A stretch of 19,513 nucleotides of DNA, taken from assembly GCA_031283515.1 (NCBI GenBank), contig JAITBS010000074.1, positions 1 through 19,513 on the forward strand. The letters are read 5' to 3'. This document shows, one piece after another, positions 8,606 through 15,686 of the stretch. The first letter of the stretch is position 1; each line of letters starts with the position of its first letter. Both the position numbers and the translations under genes were made by a program. Below the pieces are notes generated by a model. It did no database searches and was not told the DNA's origin. It was given only the letters and a program-made list of their open reading frames with translations. The stretch comes from Planctomycetaceae bacterium (GTDB lineage: Bacteria > Planctomycetota > Planctomycetia > Pirellulales > Thermoguttaceae).

Positions 8606-8968
8606 CTAAAAATAAAAAAATGTGTAGATACTTTTGCCCAACATCCACACTATCACATCAACACCAGGAACTTTCACGCCCATAGTTTCGCAATAAACAA
8701 TCGCAACTGCAACTGTTGCAGCACAACTGGCATCGGAAAGGAGTTGCCAAAGAACCATCCACAGGGTCAAAAGCGGGGTGTAAACCGCGTGATAAGTGTT
8801 ACCGAACTGACTCGCGTGTTTGTCTAAGATCGCCTGAATGAAATCGGCGGAGATAATCTCGTGAAAAGGAACACGATCATCCTTCAAAAAAGGATCAAGA
8901 AAGGAAGGAGTAGCGGTCGGTAAAAAATTGCTCTGGCGTAATTTGGAATTTTTTGGTAAAACCGGCAT
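8606..8968 (-). pseudogene. IS4-family transposase, N-terminal fragment
   Basis: The 120-residue reading frame opens with the usual N-terminus of these transposases. It has the diagnostic stretch VYTPLLTLWMVLWQLLSD followed by SCAATVAVAIVYCETMG, which in intact relatives leads into the DDE domain. Here the sequence then turns into an unrelated hydrophobic tail and stops, so an internal deletion or frameshift occurred near 8650-8680. The transposase promoter upstream (9023-9051) still looks sound. Confidence 0.78.
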
Positions 8969-8973
8969 AGAAA

Positions 8974-9018
8974 TGCCCTCAATGGGTTGTTATATCGCAA
9001 CACAATCCAAAGAGGGCA
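8974..9018. repeat. Hairpin-forming dyad upstream of the IS4 transposase fragment
   Basis: TGCCCTC (8974-8980) and GAGGGCA (9012-9018) are perfect complements. They lie between the transposase promoter and its start codon, so the transcript leader could fold. Such leaders can limit transposase expression in IS elements; that role is inferred only. A short direct repeat, TCCAAAGAGG followed by GCAAC, occurs twice nearby (from 9006 and 9030). Confidence 0.35.
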
Positions 9019-9022
9019 ACGA

Positions 9023-9051
9023 ATAATAGTCCAAAGAGGCAACCCTGTCAA
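9023..9051 (-). promoter_or_regulatory. Promoter of the IS4-type transposase relic
   Basis: On the minus strand, TTGACA (9051-9046), a 17-base spacer and TATTAT (9028-9023) form a near-consensus sigma70 promoter. It reads into the transposase N-terminal fragment. It could still transcribe across the relic toward the lipoprotein gene. Confidence 0.65.
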
Positions 9052-9077
9052 AACTAGTTCGGGAGTGTAAAAAAAAT

Positions 9078-9094
9078 TATCGACAGTGGCATTG
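9078..9094. repeat. Right terminal inverted repeat of the IS4-type relic
   Basis: TATCGACAGTGGCATTG, the perfect reverse complement of 8087-8103. It lies about 110 bases upstream of the transposase fragment start. Confidence 0.8.
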
Positions 9095-9198
9095 ATTTAT
9101 AAATATAGACAGTTACCTTTATTTTATGGACAATCCATTTACCAAAAAATATAAAACAATCAGTATTTTTTTGTTTATTTTGTGTAAATAGTAATACA

Positions 9199-10353
9199 TT
9201 ACGGTAGTGCAACACTTTCATTTCCTTCGATAGAACCAAGTGCGCCCCAAACACCGAAAGGAGATTTACCAGACTGAACGCATCTTATGTTCTGACCTAC
9301 AGCAAGAGAATCACTGGCATCAATAGTTTCAGAAACGAATTTAACGGTTCCATCGGCAATGCCACAAACGACACCACCCGAATGATTACTTGAAGCAGAG
9401 ATTAACATCGGATGACGTTCATCTCCGCCATTGCCATGATTACAACTTGGATTGTTTGGAGGAAAAATTGTTGAAAAGAGCGAATACCATGGTGCAGCGT
9501 CACCCCATCGGAATCCGATACGGTCTTGTCGGACTTCATAAGTTCCCGCAGAAAAGTACAACCCGTTTTTATAACTTCGGCATGTTGTTAAATCTGTGGT
9601 AGTAGCTGAGGGATCTCCGGTACAAGTTGGGATTCCGGTTGTATTACTCCATGCGATTCCTCCACGTAACGGATTGGTTCCAGAACTGGTAACATTAGCG
9701 GTTCCCTCACCAATCACACCTTCAGAAATACAAATGGTGTTACTTGTTCCATCAGTAATACCGGTCAATGTCCGATAGACAGAACTGTTACGATTTTGAG
9801 GACGCCCACTTGTAACAAATACACCACGTGGCTGAACGAAAGATGGTCCGCGACCAGGTTCGTCCAACCAATCTCCGGTACAGAGACGATAGGATGTATG
9901 ACCGGTTTGTGCGGGATCACTTTTAGTATTTCCATCAGAGGGGCAGTGTAATGCCGAAAGTGATGCACACCAGATTTGACCATTTCCGGTTCCGGTAGCA
10001 CCACCTGTGGTATTACTGGGACTACTTGAGGCAAATGAACCTGTAAACAAATTGTAAAGAGATTCTTGCTCAAGAAAAGGTAACAGACAAACAAATGCGT
10101 TTTTTCGCATTCGATCATAGGAACTACTGGTATTTCCAAACGGAGCCGAACCCGGAGGAAGTACCTTATTGGCACTATGATAGTTATGAGTAGCCAAAAC
10201 GATTTGTTTAATCTTGTTGGTACATTGTGATCGCCGCGCCGCTTCACGTGCCGCCTGAACCGCAGGCAAAAGAAGGGCAATCAGAACTCCGATAATGGCG
10301 ATAACAACAAGGAGTTCGACCAGTGTAAAGGCTTTGATATATCGAGTTTTCAT
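9199..10353 (-). CDS. DUF1559 pseudopilin-like (type II secretion G-like) protein
   Basis: The 384-residue protein starts MKTRYIKAFTLVELL and continues VVIAIIGVLIALLLPAVQ, a class III prepilin signal with the cleavage site before Phe9 and Glu at mature position 5, followed by AAREAARRSQC. Near the C-terminus, HSGGVVCGIADG fits the H-x9-DG motif that defines the planctomycete DUF1559 family. Proteins of this kind are thought to be exported and processed like pseudopilins; their cellular task is not established. AGGA upstream of the ATG supports this start. It follows the other DUF1559 gene by about 100 bases on the same strand and is followed by the IS4 relic and then the lipoprotein gene, suggesting one ancestral operon. 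Confidence 0.92.
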   Translation of the reverse strand: MKTRYIKAFTLVELLVVIAIIGVLIALLLPAVQAAREAARRSQCTNKIKQIVLATHNYHSANKVLPPGSAPFGNTSSSYDRMRKNAFVCLLPFLEQESLYNLFTGSFASSSPSNTTGGATGTGNGQIWCASLSALHCPSDGNTKSDPAQTGHTSYRLCTGDWLDEPGRGPSFVQPRGVFVTSGRPQNRNSSVYRTLTGITDGTSNTICISEGVIGEGTANVTSSGTNPLRGGIAWSNTTGIPTCTGDPSATTTDLTTCRSYKNGLYFSAGTYEVRQDRIGFRWGDAAPWYSLFSTIFPPNNPSCNHGNGGDERHPMLISASSNHSGGVVCGIADGTVKFVSETIDASDSLAVGQNIRCVQSGKSPFGVWGALGSIEGNESVALP

Positions 10354-10413
10354 ATTTCGATTCCTATTTTTTAGAGTTGAAAGATTAAGTTAATATTCAC
10401 AATTGTGTTATTG

Positions 10414-10433
10414 ATTTGATATGAAAATCAAAT
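10414..10433. terminator. AT-rich hairpin between the two DUF1559 genes
   Basis: ATTTGAT (10414-10420) and ATCAAAT (10427-10433) form a 7-base stem with a 6-base loop just after the stop codon of the upstream DUF1559 gene, followed by A/T-rich sequence. It might attenuate read-through, but the stem has no GC strength. Confidence 0.25.
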
Positions 10434-10452
10434 TTTAATTTGAAACTACTTT

Positions 10453-11702
10453 TTAAGGTGATACAGTTTCCGAACCGTGTCGGGTTCCTAAAGCTCCCCA
10501 AACTCCGTATTGCGATGCACCCGGCGAGGCTCCGTTCACTGGGGCAACTAGGTCGAGGTTACCGCAGTTAATGGTATCGCTAATAAACCGGACACTTCCA
10601 TCACAAACTCCAATATTCACACCACCTCGATGATAACTGCTCGGTGGTAAAATTGCTGAGCTTCCGTCACTGGTTCCAGAACTACAACTTGGCGAATTTG
10701 GTGGAAGAATCGTATTAAAAGTGCTAAAAGTCACTTGACTGTCACCCCAACGGCGTCCCCGCCAATTATTAGCAACCGGATTTGTTCCAGAATACATATT
10801 GTTTGAATCTTTTAATGATTGACAATCTCGCGGAACACTTGATGCTGGCGTGTAGGAAGATTGAAGAACACCTCCCCGAATACTACGTCCGGTTCCATCT
10901 GCACCACAAATGATTTCACTGAAAGCAATCGTGTTACTTGTACCATCCGTAATTGCTTCTAAACCGCCGATCCAAATGTTTGACGCAACTTGAAAAACAC
11001 CCCGTGAAGTATTATTTGTTACAGTATCTCCTAGAGACACAACATAATTTGTAGGTCGTGGGATTGTTCCATCAATAATTCCTGCAATTCGAGAATCAGA
11101 CGGACACATGAACGAGTCAACCCAAGTACCATAACAACCTGCTTCATAGGTAGAGGTAGAACCTGATACCAAAACTTGATCTACCATTCCCGGTGTTGTG
11201 GCTGAAGGTATGTATTTGTAACCATTGTCAACACGGTTATAGTAAACGCTGTTCAGTTCACTATTGAGACTCGTTTGCTCAAGATAAGGGAGCAAGCGAA
11301 CAAAAGCATTAACACGGATACCATTTGAATAGGGAGTAGAACTTGAATCTTCGCTATTGGCAAATTTGTTGTTACCCCCGTTACTTGCTCCCGAAGCGTG
11401 TGTCGGAAGAGACTGATATTGGTCGTGATAATGGTGGAGCGAGATTAGTAATTGCTTGATTTTGTTTGTGCAAGAACTACGGTTAGCGGCTTCTCTTGCT
11501 GCCTGAATTGCAGGTAACAAAAGAGCAATTAACACACCAATAATTGCAATTACCACAAGAAGTTCGACGAGAGTAAAGCCGAACGGTGAAGAACGAATGA
11601 GCGAAAAAAGAGTTGAAAAGTTGTGTTCGGTGGAAGAAAACTCTTCATTAGTCTTTACTTTTTCATTACAAAGTCCCCCCCCCCCCCCACTGGTTTACCC
11701 AT
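10453..11702 (-). CDS. DUF1559 pseudopilin-like protein with a poly-G phase-variable start, OFF as sequenced
   Basis: The prepilin signal GFTLVELLVVIAIIG is encoded around 11580-11538, followed by AAREAANRSSCTNKIKQ; the C-terminus has HRGGVNIGVCDG, an H-x9-DG motif. The prepilin frame is open from 11694 to the stop at 10453 but contains no ATG, GTG or TTG upstream of the signal; the first GTG (11556) lies inside the signal helix and would destroy it. Two ATGs (at 11702 and 11710) precede a 14-G run at 11688-11675, and neither is in frame. With 15 (or 12) G the ATG at 11702 joins the prepilin frame; with 13 (or 16) G the ATG at 11710 does. The gene therefore looks switched off by tract length, or the tract is miscounted in assembly. 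The switched-on product would have about 390 residues with an unusually long leader of over 40. Confidence 0.75.
11675..11688. repeat. Homopolymer tract of 14 C (14 G on the coding strand)
   Basis: An uninterrupted run of 14 C in an AT-rich region. It lies between the only possible start codons and the prepilin signal of the minus-strand DUF1559 gene. Long G/C homopolymers are classic slipped-strand mispairing sites. Confidence 0.9.
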
Positions 11703-11710
11703 TTTAACAT

Positions 11711-12745
11711 CAGATTATTCGCCAAATTTTGTCGGGAGGTTTTTAAGGAGTTCCTTACAAAACTTTTCATTGTTGTGTTCCTTATTTTTACAGGGTTTCA
11801 TTAAAATTACTACAAAACATTTACCGTAAGACAATACGGCACACACAAAAATCATCGTACTGATACGATAGTTCTAAATTATACACAGAAAGAACAGGAA
11901 GTCAAGAGGAGATTTTTTCTCTTTTTAAAAATATGCATGGTGTTCACAGGCTGATTAGTAAAATGGGTAAAATTACAACAGTGATTAGGATTTTAGGGGT
12001 TGACATAATTCATTTTCGAATCTGTTTTTTTCACAATTTTGGCTGATCAGCAAATCTGCTGGTATCAACAATTTGTGGATTTTAATATAAAAATTGCCTA
12101 TTTTATCAACCACCCTATGAACGCTAGGAAATATTTATTCATATTGACATTTATCAATTTTGTTCATTAGCGTTTAGCAAAAATAAACAATCTGGGAAGA
12201 CATAACATTGATCACATCTGTTTTTTAACTTCTCATAGTTTGAATTCAATAAAAAAGTGGTCAATCACCTTCAAAGAGAGGAGTCGCTTGTCCTAATGTT
12301 TACTAACTTTTAATTCGGTTTATCGGTTTTTAGCGAAAATTCCATGAAATAATTCCGTATTTTCTTGATTGTATAATCGGTTGCGAATGAACTTTACGGC
12401 GAACTTGATTACGATACCCCATAAATTTTAAACGGCTCGACTTTTACAATGAGCGATTTCTAAATTCCACATAGATTAAAAAAAATGCCTATTTTATCCC
12501 TCCCTTGTAGAGTTTCTTTTTGTGTATATTAACACAAATTCACAAAAATTGAATTAACTTACCGAATGCCTACGCAACACATCGGCAATAATTCAGACTT
12601 GTGAAGAAAAATAACTGTCAATAATATTGTCCCCAATCACCAAAAAAACGAAACACACTCAAAATTTGATCCGTTCGGCAATTTTGATTGAGAACAATTT
12701 GTACTGTTATTATTGTCAAGTTTACAGAAATTTAAAGTGTCTTTG
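11711..12745. other. Long AT-rich non-coding region
   Basis: About 1 kb with no credible gene on either strand. It should hold the promoter of the DUF1559 cluster, but no confident minus-strand promoter was found. Small items seen: the motif AAAATGGGTAAA at 11960-11971, a lone TTGACA near 12000 without a -10, a CAGCA/TGCTG hairpin at 12048-12061, and a repeated TGCCTATTTTATC near 12095 and 12486. Nothing here explains why the region is so long; it may be the debris of older insertions. Confidence 0.5.
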
Positions 12746-12748
12746 CTA

Positions 12749-12851
12749 GTGCTTTGCTAATCTTTAATTTTGGGATATTGTGTTTTCCGATAAGCCGGTT
12801 TGGTTAAGGTTATCTTTCTGTCTATGCCAAATTTTAAGATTAACAAAGAAC
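12749..12851. mobile_element. MITE of about 100 bp related to the neighbouring IS630-type element
   Basis: A TA (12747-12748) precedes GTGCTTTGCTAATCTT, and the other end is AAGATTAACAAAGAAC followed by TA (12852-12853). The two ends are imperfect inverted repeats, 14 of 16 matching. Its left end matches the left end of the adjacent IS630-type relic for about 34 bases (31 identical), and its right end matches the right end of that relic. It is therefore best read as an internally deleted miniature of the same element family. It shares the TA at 12852-12853 with the relic. Confidence 0.75.
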
Positions 12852-12861
12852 TAGTGCTTTG

Positions 12862-13554
12862 TTAGTCTTTAATTTTGGGATATAGTGCATTTAGTTTTGT
12901 TCTTGCATTTTCTATTGAGAACTGCCATTGCACACCTTTTTGATTTTTATTACATGCCCTCGCCCAGACAACAACATTTTCACGTAACTCCTCCAAGGTT
13001 CCCAAATGTCGTCCATGAACGCATTGTCGAGTTAAAGCAGACAATTCATTCTCCGCGACAAACTCGGAATTTTCTTGCGGCGGAATCACCTCGTATTGCA
13101 ATTTTCCCGATATTTAGTTTTTTTTTAGCATTTTATGCAACGTAACATGACTTACAGCCGGTGCTATTTCAAGCTCAACCACCTTTTCGGCGAGAAGGCG
13201 GAGTGTCCAACCGTTGTGTCCTTTCGGAGGGTCGGAAAGACGCAACGCAATAATTGCCGCTTCTTGATCTCCATCAAGAATCTTGACACGAGGAGGCGTT
13301 TCGCGTTTTTTGCCATTCAGAGTAACCTCAAAACCTTCAGTTACGAATTTTTTACGCACGCTTTCGACACTTTGACGAGAACACATAAACGCGTCAGCAA
13401 TCTGTTGATCGTTCCAATTCGGACCATCGACGTCCGCCTTAATAAGAATGTGAGCACGTCGAACTTTTTGAGAACTGCCCTTGAACTTGCGGATCACTGA
13501 TAACAATACTTGACGTTCTTGCTCGCTCAAACGAACAATATAAATTTTTTTCAT
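12862..13554 (-). pseudogene. IS630-family transposase, internally deleted and with an in-frame stop
   Basis: The 5' part (13554-13114) encodes an N-terminal helix-turn-helix region of IS630 transposases: RRAHILIKADVDGPNW, then QQIADAFMCSRQSVESVRKKF and a DPPKGHNGWTLRLLAEKVVE segment ending LHKMLKKN. A TAA follows in the same frame, then the frame continues with IPPQENSEFVA and joins directly to ENELSALTRQC and the typical C-terminal VQWQFSIENARTKLNALYP. In intact relatives roughly 200 residues with the catalytic DDE residues lie between EFVA and the ENELSAL-like segment. That block is missing, so no active enzyme can be made. Confidence 0.85.
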
Positions 13555-13690
13555 AATAAAACCTTCGTGTTAGGAAAATGAACAAAATCTGAGTAACAAG
13601 TCAGCGGAATTGTCGTAATCAGCTCGGTTGAATTACGAAAAACTGACACTCCTTTGAAACTTTAAATCAATGTTACGGAATGAATAAAAA

Positions 13691-13720
13691 TTGACGCTGA
13701 AATACTACAAATATTATAAC
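13691..13720 (+). promoter_or_regulatory. Possible outward-facing promoter at the IS630 relic end
   Basis: TTGACG (13691-13696), an 18-base spacer and TATAAC (13715-13720) read out of the element toward the aminotransferase gene. On the opposite strand, TGTTATAAT (13721-13713) is an extended -10 that could have driven the transposase. Both are only pattern matches. Confidence 0.3.
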
Positions 13721-13771
13721 AATTGACCCAATTTAAAAATATGCCGGTTTTTAAGATTAACAAAGCACTAG

Positions 13772-13966
13772 CCGACTTGCCCCTGTTTATGGACGGAAAT
13801 GGGAAAACCGGCTCAACCGTTGCGACATTTCGGCGAAACGTCGCCTACCATAGAATAAGATCACTACTGATATAGATGCCCAAAACCACCACAGAATGGG
13901 AATGCTCCCGATTGGGATAAAACTATTTTTTGATAGGTTGAAATCGACTGAAATATTCTTTTACCC
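13772..13966. other. Intergenic segment with a GC-rich palindrome before the aminotransferase gene
   Basis: No gene is seen. At 13822-13844 a near-perfect 23-base dyad begins GCGAC and ends GTCGC, with TTTCG/CGAAA inside; it is clearly richer in G+C than its surroundings. TTTACCCAT occurs at 13960-13968. The palindrome could be a hairpin in the transcript leader, an operator, or a mobile repeat remnant. Confidence 0.4.
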
Positions 13967-14083
13967 ATGATAAGGTTGTCCCCCTACAGTGTTCTGATAT
14001 TTCATGGTAATATGTTAAGGGTGAAGTCTGCGTCGCGATATTCACTGCTCTATTCCGCAACCTGTTCCTCATTTTTAATGTTT

Positions 14084-15277
14084 ATGACTATTGCTATTTC
14101 GAAAATTGTTCAAGGTCTGGCACCATCCGCAACTCTTGCTATGTCGGCAAAGGCAAAAGAACTCAAATCACAAGGGAAAACAGTCTATGATTTGAGTGTC
14201 GGTGAACCGGATTTTGTGACACCACAACATATTTGTGATGCCGGAACCGCCGCAATGAAATCAGGATACACCAAATACACCATCGCTAGCGGTATTCCCG
14301 AACTCAAAAAAGCAATCGTCGAAAAATATAAAATTGATTATGGACTCGAATACAAACCCTCACAAGTTGTTGTTTCAAACGGAGCAAAACATTCATTGCA
14401 CAATGTTTTCTTCGCAACACTCGATCCTAATGATGAAGTAATTATTCCAGCACCCTATTGGGTTTCCTATGCCGAACTGGTTAAATTATCCGGTGCCATG
14501 CCAGTGATCCTCTCAACAGAAGAGTCGCAAAATTTCAAAATGACCACCGAACATTTTAAACAGGCAATTACACCTAAAACCAAAATGTTGTTGTTATGCA
14601 ATCCGTCAAACCCGACCGGAATAATGTATAACGCTAAAGAATTGGAAGAGATTGCCGATATTGTTCTCAAAAAAAATCTTTTTGTCATTGCCGATGAGAT
14701 TTACGATAAACTAGTGTACAGTAACGATCAATTTGTTAGTTTTCCGACATTGCGTTCCGGTTTACAGGAACGGACAATCGTAGTGAATGGAGTGAGCAAG
14801 ACATACGCAATGACTGGTTGGCGGGTCGGTTGGACACTTAGTCCAGAAAATATAGCGAAAAAAATGGGCGAATTACAAAGCCAAGAAACATCAAACCCCA
14901 GCAGCATCAGTCAACATGCCGCACTAGCCGCTCTGACCGGACCACAAGACTGTGTCACCGAAATGCTCGCCGCTTTCATCGAACGCCGTAACTATGTCGC
15001 CAAACGAATCGCTCATATCAATGGATTGACTTGTCCTGAAATGAACGGAGCATTTTATGTTTTTTTCAATATCAAAAATTATCTCGGTAAAACACTTGGC
15101 GGGGTTCGTATTGATAATTCCGAACAATTTTGTCTGGAACTGTTGATGCAAAAACAAGTGGCAACCGTTATGGGGTCGGCATTCGGTTGCGAAGGATATG
15201 TTCGTGCATCCTTTGCCGCCGGATTGGATATTCTCAAAGAAGCATTTGACCGAATCTCCGAATTTGTAAATTCATAA
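14084..15277 (+). CDS. Class I pyridoxal-phosphate aminotransferase, aspartate aminotransferase type Ib
   Basis: The 397-residue enzyme probably transfers the amino group of aspartate to 2-oxoglutarate (or a related keto acid such as prephenate) in the cytoplasm. Visible family landmarks, numbered from the chosen start: LSVGEPDF at 37-44, NPSNPTG at 173-179, DEIYDKL with D204 and Y207, SKTYAMTGWRVGW with the PLP-binding Lys239 and Arg247, and YVRASFA with the substrate-carboxylate Arg374. The reading frame extends upstream to 13967, but those 39 residues do not look like the family, which starts about where MTIAISKIVQGLAPSATLAM does, so the ATG at 14084 is preferred; ATG at 14078 is possible. 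No Shine-Dalgarno is visible. Substrate choice among aspartate, prephenate and aromatic acids cannot be settled from motifs. Confidence 0.9.
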   Translation: MTIAISKIVQGLAPSATLAMSAKAKELKSQGKTVYDLSVGEPDFVTPQHICDAGTAAMKSGYTKYTIASGIPELKKAIVEKYKIDYGLEYKPSQVVVSNGAKHSLHNVFFATLDPNDEVIIPAPYWVSYAELVKLSGAMPVILSTEESQNFKMTTEHFKQAITPKTKMLLLCNPSNPTGIMYNAKELEEIADIVLKKNLFVIADEIYDKLVYSNDQFVSFPTLRSGLQERTIVVNGVSKTYAMTGWRVGWTLSPENIAKKMGELQSQETSNPSSISQHAALAALTGPQDCVTEMLAAFIERRNYVAKRIAHINGLTCPEMNGAFYVFFNIKNYLGKTLGGVRIDNSEQFCLELLMQKQVATVMGSAFGCEGYVRASFAAGLDILKEAFDRISEFVNS

Positions 15278-15655
15278 TAACTGTCTATTTTTTTTATTAA
15301 CCACTGAGAACACTGAGGATACTGAGAGAGCATTTTTTTTAATTACAATTTTTGGTAATATTTATGATGTTTTCTATTTTACAACACGAAACACACAAAA
15401 TAGCACGAAAAATATGAAATTTTTGTTTTGACTCTTTTCATGTTCTTTTGTGTTTTTTTTTGTGTGGTTCGTGTTGGAAAAAATTCCACTGAATGATTAG
15501 GAAAGTAATTTTTATAAAAGCACACAGTATATTTTGCATATTTTGCTTCATACCCATCACTCTTTTTGTCTATTTTAAATTATGTTTTTGATACAAATTA
15601 AAAATCCTCTCTGTGAACACGGTGTCCTCTGTGGTAAAAATAAAATAGACAGTTA
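15278..15655. repeat. Nested inverted-repeat intergenic element
   Basis: The whole 409-base gap between the aminotransferase and folC holds no gene; most of it is one symmetric element. The outer arms are 15278-15330 (TAACTGTCTATTTT, then an ACTGAGAACACTGAGGATAC stretch) and 15606-15655, its imperfect reverse complement. The inner arms are 15382-15419 (CAACACGAAACACACAAAA) and 15436-15476 (ending GGTTCGTGTTG). The element starts directly after the aminotransferase stop codon. The outer arms resemble the ACCACAGAGGACACGGAG-type intergenic repeats I recall from many bacterial genomes; that recollection is untested. Confidence 0.65.
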
Positions 15656-15686
15656 CTAACAGCAATCTAACCTAATTCTTTTCAAC

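Larger units (their letters stand above)
8087..9094 (-). mobile_element. Gutted IS4-family insertion element with intact 17-bp terminal inverted repeats
   Basis: The ends CAATGCCACTGTCGATA (8087-8103) and its exact reverse complement (9078-9094) bracket about 1.0 kb. Inside are, in minus-strand order, a promoter, an N-terminal IS4-type transposase fragment, and a C-terminal fragment in a different frame. The catalytic middle is missing, so the element cannot encode its own transposase. No clear target-site duplication is seen next to the repeats. It sits between a DUF1559 gene and the lipoprotein gene. Confidence 0.8.
12854..13768 (-). mobile_element. IS630-type element with the catalytic core deleted
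   Basis: Counted from the flanking CTA, the ends CTAGTGCTTTGTTAGTCTT (12851-12869) and the inverse of AAGATTAACAAAGCACTAG (13753-13771) match at 18 of 19 positions. TA dinucleotides at 12852-12853 and 13769-13770 fit the TA target duplication of the IS630/Tc1 group. The element is about 915 bp and carries one disrupted transposase gene. The transposase stop codon lies inside the left repeat. Confidence 0.82.

Noticed and set aside
8451..8648. A 65-residue minus-strand frame with a hydrophobic start inside the IS4-type relic
   Set aside because: It overlaps the transposase fragments in another frame, has no recognisable similarity and is explained as decay of the element.
8075..9105. Target-site duplication flanking the IS4-type relic
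   Set aside because: The bases outside the two repeats (ending CATAATAG on one side, starting ATTTATAAATAG-like on the other) are only loosely alike; no convincing direct repeat.
9054..9254. A 66-residue minus-strand frame beside the DUF1559 gene
   Set aside because: It overlaps the inverted repeat and the end of the DUF1559 gene out of frame and consists of low-complexity translation of AT-rich DNA.
11554..11556. GTG at 11556-11554 as the start of the first DUF1559 gene
   Set aside because: It falls inside the prepilin hydrophobic helix, after LVELLV, and would remove the cleavage site that defines the family.
11998..12035. TTGACA near 12000 as a promoter
   Set aside because: No acceptable -10 sequence at 15-19 bases and no gene downstream.
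13101..13130. A AAA AAC slippery heptamer just before the TAA in the IS630 transposase relic, suggesting programmed frameshifting
   Set aside because: The C-terminal homology continues in the same frame after the TAA, so a -1 shift would lead away from it. A plain nonsense mutation explains the data.
13967..14083. N-terminal extension of the aminotransferase to 13967
   Set aside because: Thirty-nine extra residues without family similarity or a ribosome-binding site; family members begin near 14084.
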